Of a stretch of 64,000 nt of DNA, positions 8,837-17,101 are shown in pieces (within the stretch, counting starts at the first letter, position 1; each line of letters starts with the position of its first letter). Source of the stretch: Cytophagales bacterium (lineage in GTDB: Bacteria > Bacteroidota > Bacteroidia > Cytophagales > Microscillaceae); NCBI GenBank assembly GCA_013298075.1, contig JAAFJG010000022.1, positions 1-64,000 on the forward strand, in the 5' to 3' direction. The translations under genes and the position numbers were made by a program. Below the pieces are notes generated by a model that was not told the origin of the DNA, did not search any database, and saw only the letters and a list, made by a program, of their open reading frames with translations.

Positions 8837-9616
8837 ATGAATAATATTAAAGCGGATAATTTAGTGATAGGAAAAAATACTATCATAGAATCAAATGCTG
8901 TTATCAGAGGTTTGAATGGAAATGCCAAACAAATATTTATTGGTGATAATTGTTATATCGGTGAAAATGTCCAAATAATATGTGATGATTTTGAAATAGG
9001 AGATTATTCAAAAATTCAGCATCATACTAATATTCATGGCTATTTACCTTGTAAAATAGGACACAATGCTTGGATTGGACAATATACAATTATTGATTCT
9101 ATTGGTGGAATGACTATTGGAAATAATTGTGGCGTAGGAGCGCACTCACAACTTTGGAGCCATATAAAATATGGTGATATGTTAGAAGGTTGTCGTTTTT
9201 TGTCTGAAAAACCAATGGAAATTGGGAATGACGTTTGGTTTGTTGGGCATTGTATTGTTTCTCCTATCAAAGCAGCAGACAAATCTATGGCAATGGTTGG
9301 CTCTGTGGTTACAAAAGATATGAATTTCAATGAAATATACGCAGGTAGTCCCGCTAAATCTCTTTCTGATAAAATAGGTTTCCAATTTCAAGAAGTGAGT
9401 ATCGAAGATAAGTTTTTAAAAATGCAAGAGTATTTGTCTGAATTTAAACATTTTACTTCTATAAAAATTGTAAAAAATAGTCAAGAGATAAATTTTGAAG
9501 ATAATTTTACATATTTTGATGTTTCTTCCCGAAAATATAAAAAAATAAGTTCTGAAGAAGAAATCAATTTTATGAAATTTTTATTGCCTGCTAAGGGTAA
9601 ATTTATTCCTTTTTAA
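8837..9616 (+). CDS. Left-handed beta-helix (hexapeptide-repeat) acyltransferase
   Basis: Residues 10-185 are hexapeptide repeats ((I/V)G-x-N style), including IGDNCYIGENVQI, IGHNAWIGQY, IGNNCGVGAHS, IGNDVWFVGH and a terminal AGSPAKSL. This is the coil typical of sugar O- or N-acetyltransferases using acetyl-CoA. His107 in GVGAHS and His169 in VGHCIV are possible catalytic bases. A C-terminal extension of about 75 residues is not recognised. In this neighbourhood it probably acylates the amino sugar produced by the RffA-type aminotransferase at 11.4 kb, or the lipid-linked sugar. It begins 8 bases after the GT2 gene. Confidence 0.85.
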   Translation: MNNIKADNLVIGKNTIIESNAVIRGLNGNAKQIFIGDNCYIGENVQIICDDFEIGDYSKIQHHTNIHGYLPCKIGHNAWIGQYTIIDSIGGMTIGNNCGVGAHSQLWSHIKYGDMLEGCRFLSEKPMEIGNDVWFVGHCIVSPIKAADKSMAMVGSVVTKDMNFNEIYAGSPAKSLSDKIGFQFQEVSIEDKFLKMQEYLSEFKHFTSIKIVKNSQEINFEDNFTYFDVSSRKYKKISSEEEINFMKFLLPAKGKFIPF

Positions 9617-9710
9617 CAATTATTTTTCTCTTTCAAATACAAAATATTTATCACTTTTGCATTTAGAATATTCATTATAAACCACCATTTTTTAACAAAA
9701 TAGAAATTTA

Positions 9711-10889
9711 ATGCGAATAAAATTAACATATATTTTAGGTTTTTTGGTTTTACTTTGTAATATCATTATATTTTTTTTGATTGTCAGAAATTCGCGCACT
9801 GATATTCAAAGTCATAATTTAATTTTAATCACACAATTAGAAAACAATACTTTTCCTATTCCACCTTTGTATTATTTTTCGGTTTATTTATGTTCAGGTT
9901 TTTCGAATAATATAGTCGTTTTAAATTATACTTCTGTGGTTGTTTTGGGTTTTTCTGTGTTTTTTAAATATATTACTACCAAAAAATATCTCCTAAAAAG
10001 TTTTATTACTGATGATAAAAACTATCTAAATAAAAATGTTTTACTATTTATTTTTATTGCTATTTCTCTTATTTTTATCCAACCTATATTTCTCAATTAT
10101 CCAAGCAGCAGAGTTTATTTAGGCAAATTAGGCATCAATGTTTGGCATAATTCTACCGTTATTTTTGTGATGCCTTTTGCAATATTATTGTATATGGAAT
10201 CTGTATATTTCCTAAAAAGTGAAAAAATCAACGCAAAAAACATCTTTTTAATTTTATTATTGATATTGATAAACGTTTTGATTAAACCAAGTTTTTTATT
10301 TTGTTTTTTACCTGCTTTTATCCTTATACATTTAATCAAAGAAAAAAAAATAATTAGCCAAAAAAATATGTATGTTATTTTGATTGTTTCAATAGCATTA
10401 TTATTGATTTTTCTTGAATATTATTTTATATATTTATCAAATCACAATCAATTTTTATATCCAAAAGATAGTAAAAGTAGCATTATTTTTAAACCTTTTC
10501 ATATTTTTCAAGTATATAGTAAAAATATTCCTTTGGATATGTTTGTGAGCGTGGTTTTTCCTTTATTTTTTATCATTTTATTTTTTAAAGAAATAAAGCA
10601 TCATTTAGAAGCACAATATTCAACTTTGATGTTTTTATTTGCTTTTTTGATTGGCGTACTTTTTGTCGAAAGTGGTGCCAGAATGTCGCACGGCAACTTA
10701 ACTTGGCAAATCATTATTGCCAATTATATTTTTTTTATGGTGCATACAACTTTATTTTTACAAATTATTTTACAACATAAAAAACCATATTCTATCAAAT
10801 ATTTTTTGTTATCGGGATTTTATTTGATGCACTTTTTGAGTGGCGTATATTATCCGTATAAAATTATTTCTACAGGCATTTATCATTGA
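9711..10889 (+). CDS. Polytopic membrane protein, GT-C-like or polymerase-like
   Basis: The 392-residue protein has about ten membrane helices and almost no soluble domain. After the first helix (about 6-28) there is an outward loop with RTDIQSH and then PIPPLYYF, like the acidic first loop of GT-C glycosyltransferases such as ArnT. A second loop contains NVWHNSTVIFVMP (about 143-155). No family can be named with certainty; O-antigen ligase or polymerase-type proteins are alternatives. The cluster needs an enzyme to pass the lipid-linked sugar to its acceptor at the periplasmic face, and this is the only candidate. Confidence 0.55.
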   Translation: MRIKLTYILGFLVLLCNIIIFFLIVRNSRTDIQSHNLILITQLENNTFPIPPLYYFSVYLCSGFSNNIVVLNYTSVVVLGFSVFFKYITTKKYLLKSFITDDKNYLNKNVLLFIFIAISLIFIQPIFLNYPSSRVYLGKLGINVWHNSTVIFVMPFAILLYMESVYFLKSEKINAKNIFLILLLILINVLIKPSFLFCFLPAFILIHLIKEKKIISQKNMYVILIVSIALLLIFLEYYFIYLSNHNQFLYPKDSKSSIIFKPFHIFQVYSKNIPLDMFVSVVFPLFFIILFFKEIKHHLEAQYSTLMFLFAFLIGVLFVESGARMSHGNLTWQIIIANYIFFMVHTTLFLQIILQHKKPYSIKYFLLSGFYLMHFLSGVYYPYKIISTGIYH

Positions 10890-10925
10890 AAAATTATTAC
10901 TAACTTTGCATTTAAAAAATAAAAT

Positions 10926-11294
10926 ATGGGCTATATTTACATACTTTTTACGATTTTATTCACTGTCTATGGTCAGTTGATAATCAAATGGCGTATGGGT
11001 TTGAAAGGACAAATGCCTGAAAATGCTGAATTTTTAGATAAAATTTGGTTTATGGTCAATGCTTTTTTAGATATTTGGATAATATCAGGTTTAGCATCAG
11101 CATTTTTGGCAAGTTTTTGCTGGGCTGCTGCTTTGACAAAATTCGAATTATCTTATGCCTATCCATTTATGAGTCTATCATTTGTGTTAGTTTTTGCATT
11201 GAGCGTTATTTTATTTGGCGAATTGGTTACTTATGGAAAAATAATTGGTTTAGGGCTTATTATATTGGGCATTGTCGTTTTAGTAAAATCTTAA
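10926..11294 (+). CDS. Half-size EamA/SMR-type membrane transporter (ArnE/F-like flippase)
   Basis: The 122-residue protein has four membrane helices and conserved SMR/EamA features: an N-terminal TVYGQLIIKWRMG, SFCWAAALTKFELSYAYPFMSLSF and a C-terminal GLIILGIVVL. Proteins of this size and type next to a polyprenyl-phosphate glycosyltransferase are usually flippase subunits that move the lipid-linked sugar across the inner membrane (ArnE/ArnF in E. coli). Only one such gene is present, so it would have to act as a homodimer. A TAACTTTG element at about 10896-10903 suggests its own promoter as well as readthrough. Confidence 0.75.
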   Translation: MGYIYILFTILFTVYGQLIIKWRMGLKGQMPENAEFLDKIWFMVNAFLDIWIISGLASAFLASFCWAAALTKFELSYAYPFMSLSFVLVFALSVILFGELVTYGKIIGLGLIILGIVVLVKS

Positions 11295-11416
11295 TTTTTA
11301 TTTATACTATCAAAAATGATTACTTTTATATTTTATTTAGTATCCATTTTAAATAATATAATTATAGAAATAATTGGTGGTAAAGTTTCATTCGAAAAGT
11401 TTATCCTATTAAAATC

Positions 11417-12574
11417 ATGAAAAAATACGATATTCCATTCAATAAGCCTTATTTATCTAAAAATGAAATGTTGTATATGTTGGAGGCAGTCAAATTGGGG
11501 CATATTTCAGGCGATGGCACTTTTACCAAAAAATGCCACCAATTTTTTGAGCAAAAATATAACTTCAAAAAATGCCTTTTGACTACTTCTTGCACCGATG
11601 CATTAGAAATGTGTGCCATTTTATTGGACATCAAACAAGGTGATGAAGTGATTGCTCCAAGTTATACATTTGTTAGTACAGTCAATGCTTTTGTGTTGCG
11701 TGGAGCAAAAATTGTATTCGTAGATAGCGAAAAAAATACACCTAATATTGATGTTGCAAGCATAGAAAACCTGATTACAAGCAAAACAAAGGCGATTATA
11801 GTCGTGCATTATGCGGGCATAGCATGTGATATGGACGAAGTAATGCAAATTGCAAACAAACATAATTTATACGTAGTAGAAGATGCTGCACAGGCGATTG
11901 ATAGCTATTTTATCACAGAAAATCAAAAAAAACCGCTGGGAAGTATTGGGCATTTATCCGCATTTTCTTTTCACGAAACTAAAAATATTATTTCAGGAGA
12001 AGGTGGAATGTTGGTGATAAATGACGAAAAATTTATCAAAAGAGCAGAAATTATCAGAGAAAAAGGGACAAATCGCAGTGCATTTTTTAGGGGCGAAGTA
12101 GATAAATATGGTTGGGCAGATGTAGGAAGTTCGTTTTTGCCTTCGGATATAATTGCAGGTTTTTTATACGCACAATTAGAAAATTTGGAGGATATTCAAA
12201 AAAGAAGAAAAGAAATTTGGGAAAATTATTATAAAGGCTTAAAAATTTTAGAAGAACAAAATAAAATTCTGTTGCCAAAAATTCCGCATTATGCCACTAA
12301 TAATGCACACATGTTTTATATTTTATGCAAAGATTTGATGCAGCGAAGTGATTTGATTGCTTATTTAAAAGAAAAAAATATTTTATCTGTTTTTCATTAT
12401 CTTTCTTTGCATAGTTCGCCTTATTATCACGAAAAACACGATGGACGTGATTTGCCTTTGTGTGATAAATATGCGGATACTTTGTTGCGTTTGCCTTTTT
12501 ATTATGAATTAACAACAACGCAACAGAATTTTGTAATAGATGAAATTAAAAAGTTTTTTTTACAAAAAAATTAA
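11417..12574 (+). CDS. rffA: dTDP-4-amino-4,6-dideoxygalactose transaminase
   Basis: This is a full-length (385 aa) DegT/DnrJ/EryC1-type PLP aminotransferase with near-diagnostic RffA/WecE stretches: IPFNKPYL, SGDGTFTKKC, LLTTSCTDALEM, PSYTFVSTVNAFVLRGA, VHYAGIACDMD and REKGTNRSAFFRGEVDKY. The PLP lysine is Lys189 in SFHETKN and the ring-nitrogen Asp is Asp156 in VEDAAQ. The enzyme converts dTDP-4-keto-6-deoxyglucose to dTDP-4-amino-4,6-dideoxygalactose, the Fuc4N donor. It ends the sugar cluster. A second, diverged copy of its last 29 codons lies 417 bases downstream (12991-13080). Confidence 0.92.
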   Translation: MKKYDIPFNKPYLSKNEMLYMLEAVKLGHISGDGTFTKKCHQFFEQKYNFKKCLLTTSCTDALEMCAILLDIKQGDEVIAPSYTFVSTVNAFVLRGAKIVFVDSEKNTPNIDVASIENLITSKTKAIIVVHYAGIACDMDEVMQIANKHNLYVVEDAAQAIDSYFITENQKKPLGSIGHLSAFSFHETKNIISGEGGMLVINDEKFIKRAEIIREKGTNRSAFFRGEVDKYGWADVGSSFLPSDIIAGFLYAQLENLEDIQKRRKEIWENYYKGLKILEEQNKILLPKIPHYATNNAHMFYILCKDLMQRSDLIAYLKEKNILSVFHYLSLHSSPYYHEKHDGRDLPLCDKYADTLLRLPFYYELTTTQQNFVIDEIKKFFLQKN

Positions 12575-12671
12575 AAATTTGTAGAATATTTTATGAATAA
12601 GTAATTTTAATATCATACTTTTGTAAAAAAATAAAAAATATTTTTTTTCTTGAATAATTTAATAAAACAAT

Positions 12672-12971
12672 ATGGAACAAATGAAACCAAATATTTCAAA
12701 ACGCTCTTTTTGGGATATAGATTTTGAAACATTAGATTTTGAAAAACATAAAAAATTTATTATAGAAAAAGTTTTTGAATATGGTACATTACAAGATACT
12801 TTGGAAATTATAGCATTTTATGGTTTAGAAATCATAAAACAAGAAATTATAAAAGCAAATTGGCTAAGTAATAAAACTTTAAATTACTGTTGTATTATTT
12901 TTCAACTCAATAAAAATGATTTTAAATGTTACATAAAGAAACAGTCGAACCCAGAACTTTGGAATTATTGA
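12672..12971 (+). CDS. DUF6922-like small protein, antitoxin-type partner of an AbiEii toxin
   Basis: The 99-residue product contains SKRSFWDIDFETLDF, VFEYGTLQDTLEIIAFYG and a C-terminal NDFKCYIKKQ. This matches my recollection of a DUF6922-type family encoded immediately upstream of AbiEii/AbiGii-type nucleotidyltransferase toxins in Bacteroidota. The next reading frame overlaps its end by 46 bases in the manner of such pairs, but it is truncated. A TACTTTTG element lies near 12616-12623. The family assignment is from memory of sequence patterns and needs a search; the antitoxin role is inferred from the pairing. Confidence 0.6.
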   Translation: MEQMKPNISKRSFWDIDFETLDFEKHKKFIIEKVFEYGTLQDTLEIIAFYGLEIIKQEIIKANWLSNKTLNYCCIIFQLNKNDFKCYIKKQSNPELWNY

Positions 12972-13018
12972 AAGAATTAATGCTTTGGGATTGCGTTTGC
13001 CTTTTTATTATGAATTAA
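12926..13018 (+). pseudogene. Truncated AbiEii-type nucleotidyltransferase (first ~19 codons only)
   Basis: ATG at 12926 opens MLHKETVEPRTLELLKELM, which is the usual beginning of AbiEii-family toxins encoded behind the small upstream gene. After codon 19 the sequence leaves the family, and the frame runs into the wecE-like tail and stops at 13018. About 250 codons of toxin, including the nucleotide-binding GS and DxD motifs, are missing. The toxin is therefore dead while its upstream partner is still open. Confidence 0.55.
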
Positions 13019-13080
13019 CTCCAACCCAACAGAAATATATTATTAACGAAATTATTGCTTTTTATGAAATAAATAACTAA
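12991..13080 (+). pseudogene. Orphan 3' end of a second wecE/rffA-like gene
   Basis: The frame LRLPFYYELTPTQQKYIINE and nine further codons to a TAA at 13078-13080 match the last 29 residues of the RffA protein (LRLPFYYELTTTQQNFVIDE). The first 29 bases are identical to 12485-12513, after which the two copies diverge. The fragment has no upstream part of the gene. It is joined directly to the truncated AbiEii start, so a deletion or recombination between a former second aminotransferase gene and the toxin gene is the simplest explanation. Confidence 0.75.
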
Positions 13081-13120
13081 CATTGCAAAATTTTTGAAAA
13101 AATATAAGGAATTATAAGTT

Positions 13121-14689
13121 ATGAAAAAAAATAATACTCACCAAGATAAATTCGATGAATTGCAACGAAAAAATGCAGAAGCATTGTTAGGTGGCGGGCA
13201 AAATCGTATCGATTCACAACATAAAAAAAACAAACTAACTGCCAGAGAACGCATCGAATTATTATTAGATGAAGGTTCTTTTGAAGAAATTGGACGTTTT
13301 GTGATGCACAGATGTAAAGATTTTGGCTTAGATAAAGAATATTATTTGGGTGATGGCGTAGTTACAGGCTACGGAACTGTCAATGGAAGATTGATTTATG
13401 TTTTTTCACAAGATTTTACCGTTTTTGGAGGTTCATTGTCTGAAACGTATGCCGAAAAAATTTGTAAAATAATGGATTTGGCTATGAAAAATGGCGTGCC
13501 AATCATTGGTTTGAATGATTCGGGAGGAGCAAGAATCCAAGAAGGAGTGCTTTCTTTGGCAGGTTATGCTGATATTTTTTATAAAAATACGTTGGCTTCT
13601 GGCGTTATTCCTCAAATTTCTGCCATTATGGGACCTTGTGCGGGTGGAGCAGTTTATTCGCCAGCCATTACAGATTTTATTATGATGGTTGAAAATACTT
13701 CGTATATGTTTGTAACAGGTCCTAAAGTTGTCAAAACCGTTACCAACGAAGAGGTTACTTCTGAAGAATTGGGTGGTGCTTCTACGCATAGTACCAAAAG
13801 TGGCGTAACACATTTTTCGTGTGCCAACGAAGTGGCTTGTATTCAAACGCTCAAAAATTTATTGAGTTATATGCCTCAAAATTGCGAAGAAGAAGCACCT
13901 CGATTCAATTATCAATTCAAAAATAAAAAGGCAGAATTACGTCCTGCACTCAATACAATTATTCCTGAAAATCCAAATCAACCTTATGATATGAAAGAAA
14001 TCATTGAGGTAATTTTAGATGATAATACTTTTTTGGAAGTCCATAAAAATTTTGCAGAAAATATGATTGTTGGTTTTGGACGATTAGCAGGAAGAAGTAT
14101 TGGAATTGTAGCTAATCAGCCTGCGGTTTTGGCGGGAGTTTTAGATATTAACGCTAGCACAAAAGGAGCAAGATTTGTGCGTTTTTGTGATAGTTTTAAT
14201 ATTCCTTTGTTAGTTTTAGAAGATGTTCCAGGTTTTTTGCCCGGTACAGACCAAGAATGGAACGGCATTATTACCAACGGAGCAAAATTATTGTATGCTT
14301 TTTGTGAGGCAACTGTTCCACGTGTTACGGTCATCACACGCAAGGCTTATGGGGGTGCATACGATGTGATGAACTCAAAACATATCGGAGCGGATATGAA
14401 TTATGCTTTGCCAACGGCTGAAATTGCGGTGATGGGTGCCAAAGGAGCAGCAGAAATTATTTTCAAAAAAGAAATAGAAGAAGCAGAAGATTCTCTGGCT
14501 AAATTACAAGAAAAAGTAGAAGAATATACACAAAAATTTGCCACTCCTTATCGTGCAGCGCACAGAGGTTATATTGATGAGGTAATTATGCCCGAAGAAA
14601 CTCGCTATAAATTGATGCGTGCTTTCGAAATATTGGAAAATAAAGTAGTTAATTTACCTAAGAAAAAACATGGGAATATTCCTTTGTAG
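13121..14689 (+). CDS. Acyl-CoA (propionyl-CoA) carboxylase beta subunit
   Basis: The 522-residue protein is a complete carboxyltransferase of the PccB/AccD5 type: [19 protein letters not shown] at the N-terminus, the [14 protein letters not shown] segment, the first oxyanion site [10 protein letters not shown] followed by [12 protein letters not shown], and the second site [12 protein letters not shown]. It transfers the carboxyl group from biotin to propionyl-CoA or another acyl-CoA, giving methylmalonyl-CoA. The biotin carboxylase/carrier subunit is not nearby, so the complex must be assembled from another locus. It is a single-gene unit with a terminator at 14723. Confidence 0.93.
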   Translation: MKKNNTHQDKFDELQRKNAEALLGGGQNRIDSQHKKNKLTARERIELLLDEGSFEEIGRFVMHRCKDFGLDKEYYLGDGVVTGYGTVNGRLIYVFSQDFTVFGGSLSETYAEKICKIMDLAMKNGVPIIGLNDSGGARIQEGVLSLAGYADIFYKNTLASGVIPQISAIMGPCAGGAVYSPAITDFIMMVENTSYMFVTGPKVVKTVTNEEVTSEELGGASTHSTKSGVTHFSCANEVACIQTLKNLLSYMPQNCEEEAPRFNYQFKNKKAELRPALNTIIPENPNQPYDMKEIIEVILDDNTFLEVHKNFAENMIVGFGRLAGRSIGIVANQPAVLAGVLDINASTKGARFVRFCDSFNIPLLVLEDVPGFLPGTDQEWNGIITNGAKLLYAFCEATVPRVTVITRKAYGGAYDVMNSKHIGADMNYALPTAEIAVMGAKGAAEIIFKKEIEEAEDSLAKLQEKVEEYTQKFATPYRAAHRGYIDEVIMPEETRYKLMRAFEILENKVVNLPKKKHGNIPL

Positions 14690-14722
14690 ATTTTTTAGGA
14701 ATAAATTATAGAAATAAAATAC

Positions 14723-14757
14723 ACCAAAATATATAGCAATATGTGTTTTGGTTTTTT
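14723..14757 (+). terminator. Rho-independent terminator after the carboxylase gene
   Basis: ACCAAAA at 14723-14729 pairs with TTTTGGT at 14746-14752, the stem is extended by weaker TATAT/ATATG pairing, and a T run follows at once. Confidence 0.65.
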
Positions 14758-14786
14758 TGTGTGATAAGTAAATATTTTGGTTCTTT

Positions 14787-14928
14787 ATGAGTTCATTGGA
14801 AACATTAAAATTTGACAAATTATTGACAAAATCATCTGATAAATTTTATTTTAACAAAATATGAAGACTTAAAAAAATTATCAGAAGTATTAAAATCTAT
14901 GGATATAGAGTACTCTACCGTAAAATAA
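14787..14928 (+). pseudogene. Small gene broken by a single-base frameshift (about 46 codons)
   Basis: ATG at 14787 opens MSSLETLKFDKLLTKSSDKF and then meets TGA at 14862-14864. Removing one T from the run at 14841-14844 continues the frame as ILTKYEDLKKLSEVLKSMDI plus six codons to TAA at 14926-14928. Both halves have the charged, helical composition of a small soluble protein. I do not recognise the family. Alternatively, the second half is a remnant unrelated to the first. Confidence 0.35.
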
Positions 14929-14936
14929 TTATAGAT

Positions 14937-15061
14937 TAGAGTTTTTTAAAATGATAGAGATTTTAGCACACGGATTTAGCGAATTAATACGGATTTTTTT
15001 TCCTTTTTTCTCAAATTTTTAGTATTTTTGTCAATTTTTGGCTACCATTTAAAAAACTCTA
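14937..15061. repeat. MITE-like element, family A, copy 1
   Basis: The 125-base element is bounded by inverted repeats TAGAGTTTTTTAAAATG (14937-14953) and CATTTAAAAAACTCTA (15046-15061). Inside the left end lies the family signature ATTTTAGCACACGGAT, followed by a GCGGATTAATACGGA-like segment and TTTTTGTCAATTTTTGGCT. There is no coding content. Related copies are at 15183 and 59303. No target-site duplication was visible. Confidence 0.65.
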
Positions 15062-15182
15062 TTAAACGATCTATCAATTTTATTCAAGAAAATAAAAAAT
15101 AAACGTTTTTTTTGATAAATAATGTTATAATTTGATAGGATTTGCTATTTTTCGAATGGTGAATTTTGGATACTAATGTTAA

Positions 15183-15315
15183 TAGTATTTTTTAAATGAA
15201 AGAGATTTTAGCACACAGATAACACGGATTTAGCGGATTAATACGGATTTTTTTCTTTTTTCTCGAATTTTTAATGATTTTTGTCAATTTTTGGCTCCCA
15301 TTTAAAAAAACTCTA
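15183..15315. repeat. MITE-like element, family A, copy 2
   Basis: This copy (about 133 bases, direct orientation to copy 1) has ends TAGTATTTTTTAAATG and CATTTAAAAAAACTCTA and the same internal signature ATTTTAGCACACAGAT, then ATTAATACGGATTTTTTTC and TTTTGTCAATTTTTGGCT. It differs from copy 1 by scattered substitutions and a short AACACGG insertion. The 15062-15182 stretch between the copies is AT-rich and featureless. Confidence 0.65.
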
Positions 15316-15461
15316 ATACTTAAACTAATTGAAGTCTTTGTAAGCAAACACTATACAATAAAATCAACTTCTAAATATTTTTCAATTTACTTCTAAAAAT
15401 AATAAATTTATTGATTATTTTTGCGTTGTAATTTGAGAGTAAAATTAAAATAAATAAAATT

Positions 15462-15773
15462 ATGGTAAAGCAAGAAGAAAAAGAAGTAGCAAACCATACA
15501 GTTGTATGGCTTTCTTGGAAACAAATTCAAAAAAAATATCCTAATAAATGGGTTTCATTGGGCTGCAAAAATGCAAATCAATTAGAAAATAATGAAATTG
15601 ATATTTTGGGTGTGGCTGATACTTTTGATGAAATCCTAGAGTTTAATAGTAAGTATAGTGATGCGTTTTGGGAAACCAAACAATATGTAATGTTCACAAC
15701 GAGGAGTACCCAAATAATCAAAAAATCAAAAAAATTAGTATTTCCTATTTATGCTACCATTGTTCCAAAATAA
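15462..15773 (+). CDS. Small uncharacterised protein, possible partner of a retropepsin-like protease
   Basis: The 103-residue soluble product contains LSWKQIQKKYPNKWVSLG, then GVADTFDEILEFNSKY and a C-terminal LVFPIYATIVPK. The motif W-x-x-I-x-x-x-Y-x-N-x-W-V near the N-terminus resembles small proteins encoded just upstream of retropepsin-like aspartic proteases in cyanobacteria and Bacteroidota; this is an inference from pattern memory. The following reading frame starts 2 bases after its stop and breaks off after 21 codons. A TATTTTTG element at 15416-15423 may be its promoter. Confidence 0.55.
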   Translation: MVKQEEKEVANHTVVWLSWKQIQKKYPNKWVSLGCKNANQLENNEIDILGVADTFDEILEFNSKYSDAFWETKQYVMFTTRSTQIIKKSKKLVFPIYATIVPK

Positions 15774-15775
15774 TT

Positions 15776-15841
15776 ATGAAAGAAATCGAAAAAAAAGTAA
15801 ATATTTCTTATAAAGCTGCAAGCGATTTCCAACCAATTTAA
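15776..15841 (+). pseudogene. Truncated gene following the 103-aa protein
   Basis: ATG at 15776 lies two bases after the previous stop and opens MKEIEKKVNISYKAASDFQP followed by one residue and TAA. The sequence looks like the beginning of a longer protein, perhaps a retropepsin-like protease (beta strand, then the place where the D-T-G motif would follow), but no DTG site is present downstream. The next 110 bases hold short open stretches in two frames without a start. Confidence 0.35.
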
Positions 15842-16132
15842 CTATCAATCAATAGCTACCAAAAAAGACAAACTCTCCCAATTTCTCGATTCAAAAAAGA
15901 GCAATTCTTACCACTTTATCTTATTTATAAAAAATATTTGAAATAAAAAAATTTTCATTTTCCGTATAAATTTGTTGAGAATCACTTTTTTTTGATTTTT
16001 TTTTGATTTAAAATAATAATTATAAATATTTTATATAAAAAATTTTGTATTCCACGTTTTAAAATCTATCTTTGTAAAAAATTATCAAATATAATAAATA
16101 AGGACGTATAATATAATAATATCTTTTTAAAC
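15842..16132. other. Gene-free stretch with repeat debris and the cheR promoter
   Basis: Up to about 15945 the sequence is open in two frames but without start codon or recognisable product, probably debris of the truncated gene. At 15951-15990 there is a fragment matching the right end of the hairpin-rich repeat family found at 56127 and 61700 (ATTTTCATTTTCCG...AAATTT...GAGAATCAC). The promoter for cheR follows at 16044-16074. Confidence 0.4.
16044..16074 (+). promoter_or_regulatory. Consensus Bacteroidota promoter for cheR and the signalling block
   Basis: TTTG at 16044-16047, a 19-base spacer and TATCTTTG at 16067-16074 match the consensus in full. The leader to the cheR ATG is about 50 bases. 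Confidence 0.7.
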
Positions 16133-16963
16133 ATGATACAAGAAATTGAAATCGCCCAGCTTCGCTCTCTAACAGACCTTATCAAAACCCGTTTTAATTA
16201 CGATTTTGGCAATTATGCTATGTCTTCTTTCAAAAGACGTATTCAAAGAATTATAGAATTATATAAATTTAGTTCTTTTGATGCCTTAGTAGAAAAAATA
16301 ACTACTTGTGATAAAAAATATTTTCAAGATTTTATTTCTGAAATTACGGTCAATGTAACTGAAATGTTTCGTGACCCAACTTTTTGGGTAGAATTAAGAG
16401 AAAATATTTTGCCTAATTTATTGTTAGATAATCAAACGATTAGTATTTGGCACGCAGGCTGCTCTTCAGGCGAAGAAGTGTATTCGATGGCAATCACGCT
16501 CCATGAATTAGATTGTTTGGATAAAGTTCGAATTGTAGCAAGTGATGTTGATATGGCAATTTTACAAAAAGCAAGAGATGGTGCATATTCTCTTAAAAAT
16601 ATGGAATTAAATGCCAAAAATTATGAAAGAGCAAAAGGTACTTTGAGTATTGATAAATATTATAAAGAACAAAATGGCAAAGCAATGATGGATAAATCTT
16701 TGGTAAAAGATGTTATTTTTCGCGAGCATAATTTAGTTTCTGATGTTTCTTTTGGTAAATTTGATTTGATTTTATGTAGAAATGTAATGATTTATTTTAA
16801 TCAATCTTTACAAAATAATGTATTAAAAGTATTTCACGAAAGTTTATTTAAAAATAGTTATTTAGTGGTAGGTTCAAAAGAATCTTTGATTTGGTGCGAA
16901 ATTGCGAATAAATTTAGTGTTGTCAATAATGAAGAAAAAGTGTATAAAAAAACGAAAGAATAA
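16133..16963 (+). CDS. cheR: CheR-type protein-glutamate methyltransferase
   Basis: The 276-residue protein has the CheR two-domain layout: an all-helical N-terminal domain (about 1-75, with YAMSSFKRRIQRII) and a SAM-dependent methyltransferase domain with EMFRDPTFW, the SAM loop WHAGCSSGEEVYSMAI and DLILCRNVMIYFN. CheR methylates glutamates of chemoreceptors or receptor-like proteins. No methyl-accepting protein is encoded nearby, so the substrate may be one of the large sensors in this block, or a receptor elsewhere. It is the first gene of a same-strand block running to 28.15 kb. Confidence 0.92.
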   Translation: MIQEIEIAQLRSLTDLIKTRFNYDFGNYAMSSFKRRIQRIIELYKFSSFDALVEKITTCDKKYFQDFISEITVNVTEMFRDPTFWVELRENILPNLLLDNQTISIWHAGCSSGEEVYSMAITLHELDCLDKVRIVASDVDMAILQKARDGAYSLKNMELNAKNYERAKGTLSIDKYYKEQNGKAMMDKSLVKDVIFREHNLVSDVSFGKFDLILCRNVMIYFNQSLQNNVLKVFHESLFKNSYLVVGSKESLIWCEIANKFSVVNNEEKVYKKTKE

Positions 16964-17101
16964 ACCTAAAAAATAAAAAAGTGGATATAAAGTAAATAAA
17001 AAGACTACCACATAAAAAACCATAACATAAATTTTTTATACATTTTAAAAGTATAAACTATTAATTTTTTTTACATAAAAATTTAACTTAAAACAATTAA
17101 T

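Noticed and set aside
13433-13846. 137-codon antisense frame inside the carboxylase gene
   Set aside because: It lies wholly within a well-supported gene and its composition (many His, Asn, Arg) is that of a shadow frame.
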